A stretch of 5,503 nt of DNA from Acidimicrobiales bacterium (GTDB taxonomy: Bacteria > Actinomycetota > Acidimicrobiia > Acidimicrobiales > Ilumatobacteraceae), in contig JAURHL010000133.1 of the NCBI GenBank assembly GCA_030833305.1, positions 1-5,503 of the forward strand. The letters are read 5' to 3'. Made by a program: the position numbers and the translations under genes. Under the pieces are notes generated by a model, which ran no database searches, had not been told where the DNA came from, and saw only the letters and a list, made by a program, of their open reading frames with translations. Within the stretch, counting starts at the first letter, position 1. Each line of letters opens with the position of its first letter. Shown piece after piece: positions 1 to 5,503 of the stretch.

Positions 1-132
1 CAGCAGGGCATCAACGCGCTGCTCATCGACGCGGACCTACGGCGGGGCGTGCTGAACAGCGTGTTCGGCGTGGATCGTGAGCCGGGCCTCACCAACGTTC
101 TGGCGGGCCAGGCGAGCCTCACCGACGCCATC
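1..132 (+). other. BY-kinase (CpsD/CapB-type) fragment at the 5' end of the larC-like frame
   Basis: Codons 1-43 give GINALLIDADLRRGVLNSVF, then GVDREPGLTNVLAG and QASLTDAI. This is the classic pattern of bacterial tyrosine kinases of exopolysaccharide systems: a hydrophobic strand ending in DADLRR (Walker A'), then FG, EPGL, VLAG and L.DAI. These kinases phosphorylate C-terminal tyrosines and control polysaccharide polymerisation and export at the inner membrane. The Walker A lysine loop would lie upstream of the window. The Walker B region and Tyr-rich tail that should follow are not present, because the frame passes into LarC at about bases 118-135. I see nothing in the known LarC N-terminus resembling this stretch. 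Confidence 0.75.
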
Positions 133-915
133 GTCGACATCGTCGGAGTGTGCGCGGCACTCGAGGCATTGAACGTCGATCGCATCGTCGCCGGTCCGAT
201 AGCCATGGGTCACGGTTCCATCTCCTCGGCGCACGGTCGACTTCCGAACCCCGGCCCCGCCGTGGTGGCCTTGTGCGCGCGTCGATCCATCCCCACCTTC
301 GGGCTCGACGAACCCCGCGAGATCTCCACGCCCACCGGGGTGGCGATCCTGGCCGCGCTCGCCGATTCGTTCGGGCCGATGCCCGCCATCACCACGTCGG
401 CGGTCGGCTACGGGGCCGGCACCGCCGATTTCGACACGCGCGCCAACGTCGTGCAGGTGGTGGTGGGTGAAACGAACAGCGACTCGTTCCGAAGCAGCGG
501 ACAACACGTGCGCCTGCTGGAGGTGAACGTCGACGACGTCACCGGAGAGGTGCTCGCCCACACCGTGTCATCGTTGATGGCGGCCGGTGCGCACGACGCG
601 TGGGTGACTCCCATCGTCATGAAGAAGGGTCGACCGGCGCACACGGTGCACGTGTTGTGCGAGGAGGTGCGCACCGCAGAGTTCGCCGAACTGCTCGCGC
701 GCGAAACCGGATCGCTCGGAGTGCGCGGAAGCATCGTCGAACGTTGGCCGGTCGCGCGCGAGGAAACCACGGTCGAAGTCGAGGGACAGACGATTCGCGT
801 CAAGGTCGCCGATCATCGCGTGAAGGTCGAGTTCGACGATGCCGCTCGCGCGGCGGCCGCACTCGGAATTCCGGTGCGCGAAGTGTTGCGTCGGGCCGAG
901 GAAGCGGCCCGCTGA
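1..915 (+). CDS. larC: LarC-like nickel-insertion protein, N-terminally replaced (partial, chimeric)
   Basis: The frame is open from base 1 and its start lies outside the window; it ends at TGA 913-915, giving 304 visible codons. From about codon 42 it reads as LarC (DUF111 family), which inserts nickel into the pyridinium bis-thiocarboxylate mononucleotide cofactor of lactate racemase in a CTP-dependent reaction in the cytoplasm. Seen hallmarks, in order: DAIVDIVG, AMGHG..S.AHG.LPNPGPAV, a TPTGVAILAALADSFGPMP stretch, VGYGAGTADFD, VNVDDVTGE, and TPIVMKKGRP in the C-terminal domain. The family is usually around 400 residues; here about 263 LarC-like residues remain. The N-terminal third, including the His-rich segment normally just before the DAIVDIVG motif, is absent and replaced by BY-kinase-like sequence. 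The C-terminal end looks complete. Function is doubtful if the fusion is real. The LarC family call is firm; activity and authenticity of the 5' part are not. Confidence 0.85.
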   Translation, partial: QQGINALLIDADLRRGVLNSVFGVDREPGLTNVLAGQASLTDAIVDIVGVCAALEALNVDRIVAGPIAMGHGSISSAHGRLPNPGPAVVALCARRSIPTFGLDEPREISTPTGVAILAALADSFGPMPAITTSAVGYGAGTADFDTRANVVQVVVGETNSDSFRSSGQHVRLLEVNVDDVTGEVLAHTVSSLMAAGAHDAWVTPIVMKKGRPAHTVHVLCEEVRTAEFAELLARETGSLGVRGSIVERWPVAREETTVEVEGQTIRVKVADHRVKVEFDDAARAAAALGIPVREVLRRAEEAAR

Positions 916-918
916 GGA

Positions 919-1572
919 TCAGCTCGCCAGCGCGTCGGTGACGATCTCGTTCAGTGCGTCGACTTCCACTTCGCCCGAGACGCGCACCTTCACGTTCCCG
1001 TCGGCGCCGACGATCGTGAAGAAGGGATAACCGCTCAGCCCGTAAGCGGCCGCGGCATCCATGTTCACTGAGTCGGCCATGACGGGCCACGGCCACCCCT
1101 TGTCGACGACCCACTGCGAGGGCGGGTAGTTCGGCCGGTCGGAGGCCACCCCCGTGGACACGCCGATCACGATCAAGTCGTCGGGGACCGCTCCGGATTC
1201 CTTCCACTCGATGAGACGAGGCACCTCGGCGTTGCAGTGGGGACACCAATGCGCCAGGAACACCAGCATGTACGGCTTGCCGTCGCCGGGGGTGACGGAC
1301 AGCGGGGAACCATCGAAGCTCGCACCCGTCAACGCCGGCGCGGCCATGCCGACCGCCGGGTCGCTCCCGTCGTCCGGTAGCCGTTCGAGCATCGCGCCAT
1401 CGACCAGAACGGGCTGGTTCTGGGCCACGTCGTCGGACGAGGTGTCGTCGTCCGACGAATCTCCACCCGCGAGCACCGCGACGATCAACGCCACCACGAT
1501 CGCGACCACCACGCCGATGATCACCCAACGTCCGCTGATCGATGCCTTCTTCTTCGCTTGCTGCTTGGACAT
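919..1572 (-). CDS. Membrane-anchored TlpA-like thioredoxin with CPHC active site
   Basis: This 217-residue protein has a short Lys-rich cytoplasmic N-terminus, one membrane anchor (about residues 16-37), an acidic Ser/Asp linker (about 38-48) and an extracytoplasmic thioredoxin fold. The active site is WCPHC with Cys110 and Cys113, and the cis-proline is probably Pro183 in GYPFF. TlpA/ResA proteins usually act as reductants in cytochrome maturation or copper handling. The Pro-His dipeptide is that of DsbA, a strong oxidant, so I infer a role in forming disulfides in exported proteins. The gene follows the dsbB-like gene by 15 bp, so both are probably co-transcribed and the DsbB-like protein is the likely redox partner. 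The ATG at 1572 is supported by GAGGAG six bases upstream. It converges on the larC-like frame with a 3-bp gap. The fold is certain; the direction of the redox reaction is inferred. Confidence 0.9.
   Translation of the reverse strand: MSKQQAKKKASISGRWVIIGVVVAIVVALIVAVLAGGDSSDDDTSSDDVAQNQPVLVDGAMLERLPDDGSDPAVGMAAPALTGASFDGSPLSVTPGDGKPYMLVFLAHWCPHCNAEVPRLIEWKESGAVPDDLIVIGVSTGVASDRPNYPPSQWVVDKGWPWPVMADSVNMDAAAAYGLSGYPFFTIVGADGNVKVRVSGEVEVDALNEIVTDALAS
1430..1458. repeat. 11-bp perfect inverted repeat in the thioredoxin linker
   Basis: Arms 1430-1440 (TCGTCGGACGA) and 1448-1458 (TCGTCCGACGA) are exact reverse complements with a 7-base loop. They fall in the codons for the acidic SSDDDTSSDD linker between membrane anchor and thioredoxin domain. 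Alternating TCG/TCC and GAC codons produce such symmetry easily, so it may be a by-product of the protein repeat rather than a regulatory hairpin. Confidence 0.6.
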
Positions 1573-1578
1573 GAAAGT

Positions 1579-1584
1579 CTCCTC
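1579..1584 (-). promoter_or_regulatory. Ribosome binding site of the CPHC thioredoxin gene
   Basis: GAGGAG on the minus strand lies six bases before the ATG at 1572, inside the 15-bp gap after the dsbB-like stop. It fixes the start codon. Confidence 0.75.
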
Positions 1585-1587
1585 GGG

Positions 1588-2136
1588 TCAGCCGTCGATC
1601 GCGGCGTCGTGGTTCTCGGACTTCGGGTTCACGAACAAGAGTGCCACGATGGCCAGGAATCCGCACAGCGCCATGAAGGCCAGGGTCACGAATCCCATGC
1701 GCCGGAACCACACGTCGGTGCACGCCGGTCCGACCGAACAGGCGCCATCACCCCAACTCGGGCGCCACTCGATGACGTAGTGATAGGTGGAAACGGCGAT
1801 GCCCGCCACCAGCAAGGGAAGGGCGTACCACCGCACGTGGCGATCCCGGCGGATCGCGGCGACCAGCAGTATTCCGGCCAACGGGTACATGCAAATGCGC
1901 TGGAACCAACACAGACGACACGGCACGTAGTCGGCGATCTCACTGAAATAGAGGCTTCCCACCGTGGCCACGGCGGCCACCAGCCAGGCCAGCCACAACG
2001 ACATCTCGTGCACCGACTTGGTCACCGACCGGACGGCGTCGGACGGCAGTATCGACCCGAGGAAGAGACCCGCGCCACCGACCACAGCGATCACGGCGAG
2101 CATGGATGCGAAGAGTTCGACGGTTCTTACATCCAT
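1588..2136 (-). CDS. DsbB/BdbC-like disulfide bond formation membrane protein
   Basis: This 182-residue polytopic membrane protein matches the DsbB/BdbC family, which re-oxidises an extracytoplasmic thiol oxidase and passes electrons to quinone. The first Cys pair is in PCRLCWFQRI (Cys73, Cys76), followed by the family's usual QR and Tyr. The second pair is Cys133 and Cys139 in the later extracytoplasmic loop. Membrane segments are at about 8-29, 46-64, 80-95, 103-121 and 148-169. The last four are the usual DsbB bundle and the first is extra. Cys82, just after the CxxC, is not part of the usual redox set. I chose ATG 2136 because the 110 codons upstream in the same frame are Arg/Ser/Thr-rich, non-membrane and antisense to the rhodanese gene. 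The Shine-Dalgarno is weak (GAGAAAG abutting ATG). It is first in an operon with the CPHC thioredoxin and divergent from the rhodanese-permease gene. Confidence 0.9.
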   Translation of the reverse strand: MDVRTVELFASMLAVIAVVGGAGLFLGSILPSDAVRSVTKSVHEMSLWLAWLVAAVATVGSLYFSEIADYVPCRLCWFQRICMYPLAGILLVAAIRRDRHVRWYALPLLVAGIAVSTYHYVIEWRPSWGDGACSVGPACTDVWFRRMGFVTLAFMALCGFLAIVALLFVNPKSENHDAAIDG

Positions 2137-2155
2137 CTTTCTCAGTATGCCCCTC

Positions 2156-2159
2156 GGAG
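2156..2159 (+). promoter_or_regulatory. Ribosome binding site deciding the rhodanese-permease start
   Basis: GGAG lies eight bases before ATG 2168. It favours this start over the in-frame ATG at 2147 and over longer extensions back to 1964, which would overlap the divergent dsbB-like gene and encode no recognisable sequence. Confidence 0.65.
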
Positions 2160-2167
2160 CGGACAAG

Positions 2168-3055
2168 ATGGTGTCCTTGAATCCCCACGTGCCGAAAGTC
2201 CCGACCGTTCCGGTGGTCATCGACGCGCGAGCGGCGCTGTCCCTCGAGTCCACGACCACGGTGGTGTGGGCCGACGTGCGTTGGTATCTCGACGGCCGCG
2301 ACGCACGTGCGGCGCACGAGGCCGGACGTATTCCCGGCTCGGTCTTTGTCGACGTCGATCGTGACCTCGCCCGTCCGGCCAACTCGCCGAGCGATGGTCG
2401 ACACCCGTTCCCGTCTCCGGCGGCATTCGCCAAGCACATGAGTCGGCTCGGCATCGGCGACGACACGCACGTGATCGCCTACGACGACACCGGTGGCATG
2501 ACCGCGTCGCGCTTGGTGGTCATGCTGCGAATGATCGGTCGTGAGGCGTCGCTGCTCGACGGCGGAATCGACGCGTGGTCGGACGCATCGGGAAAGTCTC
2601 TCGAATCCGGACCGGTTCGAGCCAGCAAGCACTCGTCGTTCACCCCCGTCGAATGGCCCACGAACCGCTTCGCCACGACCGACGACGTCCGAGAAGTGAT
2701 CGCCGGCGGGACGACATCGTTGTTGTTGGATGCTCGCGCCCCCGAGCGTTTCACCGGGGCGGCCGGAGTGTCGGCGGCCGATCCCCGCGCCGGGCACATC
2801 CCGACGGCCCGCAACGCACCGTGGGCAGCCGTCATCGAGGACGGTGTACTTCGACCCGTTGCTGCGTTGCACGATCATTACGGCCGACTCGGGGTCGACG
2901 GCGCCGACGACGTCATCGCGTATTGCGGCTCCGGGGTGTCGGCGTGTCTCAATCTCGTCGCCATGGAACACGCCGGACATGAACCCGCGCGATTGTTCGT
3001 GGCGTCGTGGTCCGGTTGGGCCGCCGACGAGGAGAACCCCGTCGAAACCGGAGAG
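2168..3055 (+). other. Rhodanese part of the fusion (3-mercaptopyruvate/thiosulfate sulfurtransferase-like)
   Basis: Codons 1-296 would alone be a normal-length two-domain sulfurtransferase (family about 280-300 residues). Such enzymes move sulfane sulfur from thiosulfate or 3-mercaptopyruvate to a thiol acceptor through a Cys persulfide. The CGSG(V)S loop around Cys253 resembles mercaptopyruvate sulfurtransferases more than thiosulfate-specific rhodaneses, whose loop normally carries Arg and Lys after the Cys. That substrate preference is an inference from the loop alone. Confidence 0.75.
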
Positions 3056-4711
3056 GCCACCTCGGCGACGTCTCCGTTCGTGCCTACCATCACCGCCACC
3101 GGCCTCCCGGCCGTGCGTGCGCTGCGCCGGGCGCGTCAGAAGAACCGTCTCGCCGAATTGGAATGGTTCGAAGCGCTCTACCGCGTGTACCTCGCGGCGT
3201 TCGTCTTCGGTGGCGGCGTTCTGTTCATCTCGGGTCTGGTGCCCGACGAGCCGGTGTCGGCGACCGTCGCCCGTGACGTGGCGACCTTCGGTCCGGGCTG
3301 GTTGGGTTTGGCTCTCGTGTTGGCGATCGCGATGGGATTGCGGTCGGGTTCGCGTGGTGGGCCACTGGCCCTCGAGGACGCCGATGTTCGTCACGTGTTG
3401 CTGGCGCCCGTTCGTCGCGAGCGAGTGTTGTTGCGACCGGCCGTGCAAAAGGTGCGATCGATCGTCTTCTCCACCGCGGCCGCCGGTGCGGTGGCGGGTC
3501 AACTGGCCGGGCGTCGACTGCCCGGGACCAGCATGGGATGGGCGTGGTCGGGTGTGGTGTGGGGTGGAACCGCCGGGGCGACGTTCGTGGCGATGGCCCT
3601 CATCGCCCACGGACTTCGCTTGCGGGGTTGGATGGCCAGCGGACTCGGAGGCCTCCTGATCGCGTGGCAATTCTGGTCGGCTCTCCCCGACGCAGGGTTC
3701 TCCGGACCAGCCGACCTTCACGGCGGTGTCGCCTTGTGGGGCGAGCGCATTCGCACGATCGAGATCGTTCCCACGATCGTGGCCGCGTTGCTCGTCTTGG
3801 TCGGGCTCGGGCTGTTGTCCCGACAGTCTCTCGAGGCATTGGCGCGACGCTCGACGTTGGTGACACAACTACGTTTCGCGGTCACCTTGCAAGACCTGCG
3901 AACGGTCACGTTGTTGCGCCGTCAACTCAGTCACGAACGCAATCGGCCCCGCCCGTGGTTCCGCGTGCCTGCCGGTCGGTCGCTCCCACCCGAATGGCGG
4001 CGCGGTTGGCATGGTCTCCTGCGATTCCCGGTCAGTCGCATCCTGCGCATCATCATGTTGGCGGTGATCGCGGGCCTGTGTCTGGTGGCGGTCCACAACG
4101 GAACGACGGCGGCCATTCTCGGTAGTGGTGTCGTGATGTTCATTCTCGGTTTGGAGATCGCCGAACCGTTGGCTCAGGAGATCGATCACGGCGACCGCAC
4201 CGACGCGTATCCCCACCAAAGGGGCCCGCTGTATCTGCGCCTGTTGGCGCCGTCTGCCTCCATGCTGTTACCCACATCCGGCATCGTCGTTCTCACCATG
4301 TGGCTCACCGACGACTCGTCACTCGCCGTGGCCGCCATCGCCGCTCTCCCAGCCGCGTTGGGGGGATTGGCCGGAGCCTGCATCAACATCGTCTCGGGTG
4401 CGCCCGATCAGATCAATTCCAACGCCCAGCAGAACATGATGCCCCCCGAGGTGGCCGGCACCGCATCGTTGATCAAGGGTCTGTGGCCCATCGTCATCTC
4501 GACGGTGGGAAGTCTGCCGATGTTGGTGGCTCGCGAAGCGAGCGACAACGGCCAGGGGGCACCGGCGGCCGCCACTCGCGTCGCCATCGCCGTCGTCCTG
4601 CTCGCCGCACTGGTGGGCGGATGGGTCCGATTCCGCGACGACATCAAGAACTGGTTCGCCAACGCCGCCGCCGAGAGCCGCGGTCAAAAACGCACGGGAG
4701 CATCCACATGA
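2168..4711 (+). CDS. Tandem rhodanese sulfurtransferase fused to ABC-2-type permease
   Basis: The frame encodes 847 residues in two parts. Residues 1-296 form a complete two-domain sulfurtransferase of the SseA/MST-rhodanese type. The first domain (about 17-145) has AGRIPGSVFVDVD and is inactive, with Asp106 in YDDTGG where the catalytic Cys would be. The second (about 168-296) has DARAPERF, DPRAGHIPTARN and the catalytic loop CGSGVSA with Cys253, and ends in the family's usual terminal pattern ASWSGW...NPVETGE. Without a stop, a linker (about 297-320) leads into a permease of about 540 residues. This has roughly 11 hydrophobic segments, for example near 340-358, 377-391, 458-480, 625-643, 647-665 and 720-741. 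Two cytoplasmic stretches are typical of ABC exporter membrane subunits: EDADVRHVLLAPVRRERVLL (about 403-422) and a TLQDLRTVTLLRRQL segment (about 573-587). The rhodanese part should be cytoplasmic. The next gene encodes the matching ATPase, overlapping by 4 bp. Substrate unknown. It may belong to an actinobacterial DUF permease family that I cannot name with certainty. Confidence 0.85.
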   Translation: MVSLNPHVPKVPTVPVVIDARAALSLESTTTVVWADVRWYLDGRDARAAHEAGRIPGSVFVDVDRDLARPANSPSDGRHPFPSPAAFAKHMSRLGIGDDTHVIAYDDTGGMTASRLVVMLRMIGREASLLDGGIDAWSDASGKSLESGPVRASKHSSFTPVEWPTNRFATTDDVREVIAGGTTSLLLDARAPERFTGAAGVSAADPRAGHIPTARNAPWAAVIEDGVLRPVAALHDHYGRLGVDGADDVIAYCGSGVSACLNLVAMEHAGHEPARLFVASWSGWAADEENPVETGEATSATSPFVPTITATGLPAVRALRRARQKNRLAELEWFEALYRVYLAAFVFGGGVLFISGLVPDEPVSATVARDVATFGPGWLGLALVLAIAMGLRSGSRGGPLALEDADVRHVLLAPVRRERVLLRPAVQKVRSIVFSTAAAGAVAGQLAGRRLPGTSMGWAWSGVVWGGTAGATFVAMALIAHGLRLRGWMASGLGGLLIAWQFWSALPDAGFSGPADLHGGVALWGERIRTIEIVPTIVAALLVLVGLGLLSRQSLEALARRSTLVTQLRFAVTLQDLRTVTLLRRQLSHERNRPRPWFRVPAGRSLPPEWRRGWHGLLRFPVSRILRIIMLAVIAGLCLVAVHNGTTAAILGSGVVMFILGLEIAEPLAQEIDHGDRTDAYPHQRGPLYLRLLAPSASMLLPTSGIVVLTMWLTDDSSLAVAAIAALPAALGGLAGACINIVSGAPDQINSNAQQNMMPPEVAGTASLIKGLWPIVISTVGSLPMLVAREASDNGQGAPAAATRVAIAVVLLAALVGGWVRFRDDIKNWFANAAAESRGQKRTGAST
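3080..4711 (+). other. Permease part of the fusion, with possible internal GTG start
   Basis: If the permease were made separately, the earliest plausible in-frame start would be GTG 3080 (codon 305), followed by PTITATGLPAVRALRRARQ. No good Shine-Dalgarno lies 5-10 bases before it; the nearest purine-rich stretch, GGAGAGG at about 3050-3056, is some 23 bases away. The sequence therefore favours a single fused polypeptide, but an independent start cannot be excluded. The C-terminus ends about 30 residues after the last membrane segment with a basic tail. Confidence 0.5.
4696..4700 (+). promoter_or_regulatory. Ribosome binding site of the ABC ATPase gene
   Basis: GGGAG lies seven bases before ATG 4708, inside the end of the permease gene. 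Together with the ATGA overlap (4708-4711) it points to translational coupling. Confidence 0.7.
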
Positions 4712-5490
4712 GTCGACACCCCAAGCCACCGGCCCGCGAAGATTCGCGCGACACCGCGCGGGTCCACGAGGTGGAAAAGCCCGCCGCCCTCATCGCTCGG
4801 GCCCTCGCCAAGGACTACGGCGACGGGCCGGCGTTGCATCCCCTGGATCTGCGGGTCGAAGAGCACGAACGAGTGGCCCTGATCGGTCACAACGGATCGG
4901 GCAAGACCACGTTTCTGCGCATGGCCACCGGACTGCTCGAACCGGCGTCGGGAAGCGTGACCGTCTTCGGCGAAGCACCGGGTTCCATGGAGGCCCGCCG
5001 ACGATTGAGTTATCTCGCCGACACGCCCACCTTCTACGAGGACCTGTCGGTCTGGGAGCACCTCGAGTACACCGCACGTCTTCACGGTCGGGCGGACTGG
5101 GAGCAGCGCGCCGCCGACCTGTTGGGACAGTTGGGTATCTACGAACGCGCCGACGATCTACCCACACGCTTCAGTCGTGGCTTGAAGCAAAAAGCCGCCA
5201 TCGCCATGGCGTTCATTCGACCTTTCGATCTGATGCTGGTCGACGAACCATTCGTGGGTCTCGATGCCGAAGGAAAAGAAGCCTTGCTCGAGTTGTTCGA
5301 CGAGGCATCCTCGGCCGGAGCCTCCTTGGTGGTGGCCACGCACGAACTCGGCTTCGTCACCACCACCCAACGCACCGTCGCCCTGCGCGACGCACTGAAG
5401 GGCGCCGGTCGCCCGGCTTCCGACCCGATCGCGACCTACCGCGCTCGGACGGCTGAGGCCTGGAAGCGTCCCCTCACCGCCACCAAATAA
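4708..5490 (+). CDS. ABC transporter ATP-binding protein, exporter type
   Basis: This 260-residue cytoplasmic ATPase should power the permease encoded just upstream. After a ~28-residue hydrophilic N-terminal extension the nucleotide-binding domain shows Walker A GHNGSGKTT (60-68), a signature FSRGLKQK (155-162) of the S.G.KQK type common in ABC-2 exporters of the NatA/EcsA/CcmA groups, Walker B LMLVDEP with Asp179 and Glu180, the D-loop GLDAEGK, and the switch His212 in ATHELG. The usual Q-loop Gln is replaced by Asp105 in YLADTPTFYEDLSV; acidic residues here are also known in EcsA-like ATPases. All catalytic elements needed for ATP hydrolysis are present. The C-terminal ~30 residues are a short tail rich in Arg and Ala. 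The start at 4708 is supported by GGGAG and the ATGA overlap with the permease stop. Substrate cannot be told from the sequence. Confidence 0.92.
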   Translation: MSRHPKPPAREDSRDTARVHEVEKPAALIARALAKDYGDGPALHPLDLRVEEHERVALIGHNGSGKTTFLRMATGLLEPASGSVTVFGEAPGSMEARRRLSYLADTPTFYEDLSVWEHLEYTARLHGRADWEQRAADLLGQLGIYERADDLPTRFSRGLKQKAAIAMAFIRPFDLMLVDEPFVGLDAEGKEALLELFDEASSAGASLVVATHELGFVTTTQRTVALRDALKGAGRPASDPIATYRARTAEAWKRPLTATK

Positions 5491-5494
5491 GGAG
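5491..5494 (+). promoter_or_regulatory. Probable ribosome binding site of a downstream gene
   Basis: GGAG follows the ATPase stop TAA directly, and nine bases remain before the window ends. It is placed as expected for a further operon gene whose start would lie just outside the window. No start codon is visible, so this is tentative. Confidence 0.4.
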
Positions 5495-5503
5495 CCCCTT
5501 CCA

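Noticed and set aside
800..1723. 307-codon minus-strand frame over the thioredoxin gene
   Set aside because: It lies in another frame than the WCPHC protein, is Arg-rich and has no domain; treated as a shadow.
1964..2167. N-terminal extension of the rhodanese-permease frame
   Set aside because: It overlaps the divergent dsbB-like gene, has no recognisable sequence, and ATG 2168 has a well-placed GGAG.
2100..2167. Sigma-70-like promoter for the rhodanese-permease gene
   Set aside because: TTCGAC (2116-2121) and TATGCC (2146-2151) are about 24 bases apart, too far for a normal promoter; no convincing -35/-10 pair was found.
2137..2466. 110-codon upstream extension of the dsbB-like frame
   Set aside because: It is antisense to the rhodanese domain, low in complexity and lacks membrane character; the protein begins naturally at 2136.
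1940..3868. 642-codon open frame on the minus strand opposite the rhodanese-permease gene
   Set aside because: Its translation is Arg/Gly/His-rich with no motif, while the plus strand has clear catalytic motifs and membrane helices. This is the usual antisense shadow in GC-rich DNA.
4300..4707. Upstream extension of the ABC ATPase frame
   Set aside because: It reads through permease codons in another frame with Arg-rich sequence; ATG 4708 with GGGAG and ATGA overlap is the real start.
1..5503. CRISPR arrays, tRNA/rRNA genes, insertion-sequence ends, riboswitches
   Set aside because: Nearly all sequence is accounted for by protein-coding genes, intergenic gaps are 31 bp or less, and no repeats or RNA-like folds of these kinds were seen.

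Overview
The window is GC-rich DNA with tight gene packing, GTG and ATG starts and strong Shine-Dalgarno sites. Its proteins are rich in Ala, Arg, Val and Asp. This fits a high-GC actinobacterium, and the style of the permease and disulfide proteins suggests an Acidimicrobiia-like lineage. That placement is only an inference, because there is no marker gene here.

Layout: (1) Bases 1-915 (+) hold the 3' part of an open frame that enters from outside the window. Its first ~43 codons look like the Walker A' region of a bacterial tyrosine kinase (BY-kinase/CpsD/CapB type). From about base 124 it becomes, in frame, the C-terminal two thirds of LarC, the nickel-insertion protein for the lactate-racemase cofactor. 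The N-terminal third of LarC is missing, so this is either a real deletion fusion or a chimeric assembly. (2) Bases 919-2136 (-) hold a two-gene operon: a DsbB/BdbC-like disulfide oxidoreductase, then a membrane-anchored TlpA-like thioredoxin with a DsbA-like CPHC active site. The operon converges on the larC-like frame with only 3 bp between stop codons. (3) Bases 2168-5490 (+), starting 31 bp from the dsbB-like start and divergent from it, hold a two-gene operon. It encodes an 847-residue fusion of a tandem-rhodanese sulfurtransferase to a polytopic ABC-2-type permease, then a 260-residue ABC ATPase that starts inside the fusion's stop codon (ATGA). A GGAG site right after the ATPase stop suggests the operon continues beyond the window.

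Working together: the minus-strand pair probably forms an extracytoplasmic dithiol-oxidation relay (membrane DsbB-like protein re-oxidising the CPHC thioredoxin). The plus-strand pair should form an ABC exporter whose membrane subunit carries a cytoplasmic sulfurtransferase at its N-terminus. The closeness of a sulfur-transfer/export module to a disulfide-forming module suggests a shared thiol theme, but nothing in the sequence proves a functional link. The two most notable points are the BY-kinase/LarC junction and the rhodanese-permease fusion. No RNA genes, CRISPR arrays, insertion sequences or clear terminators were seen.
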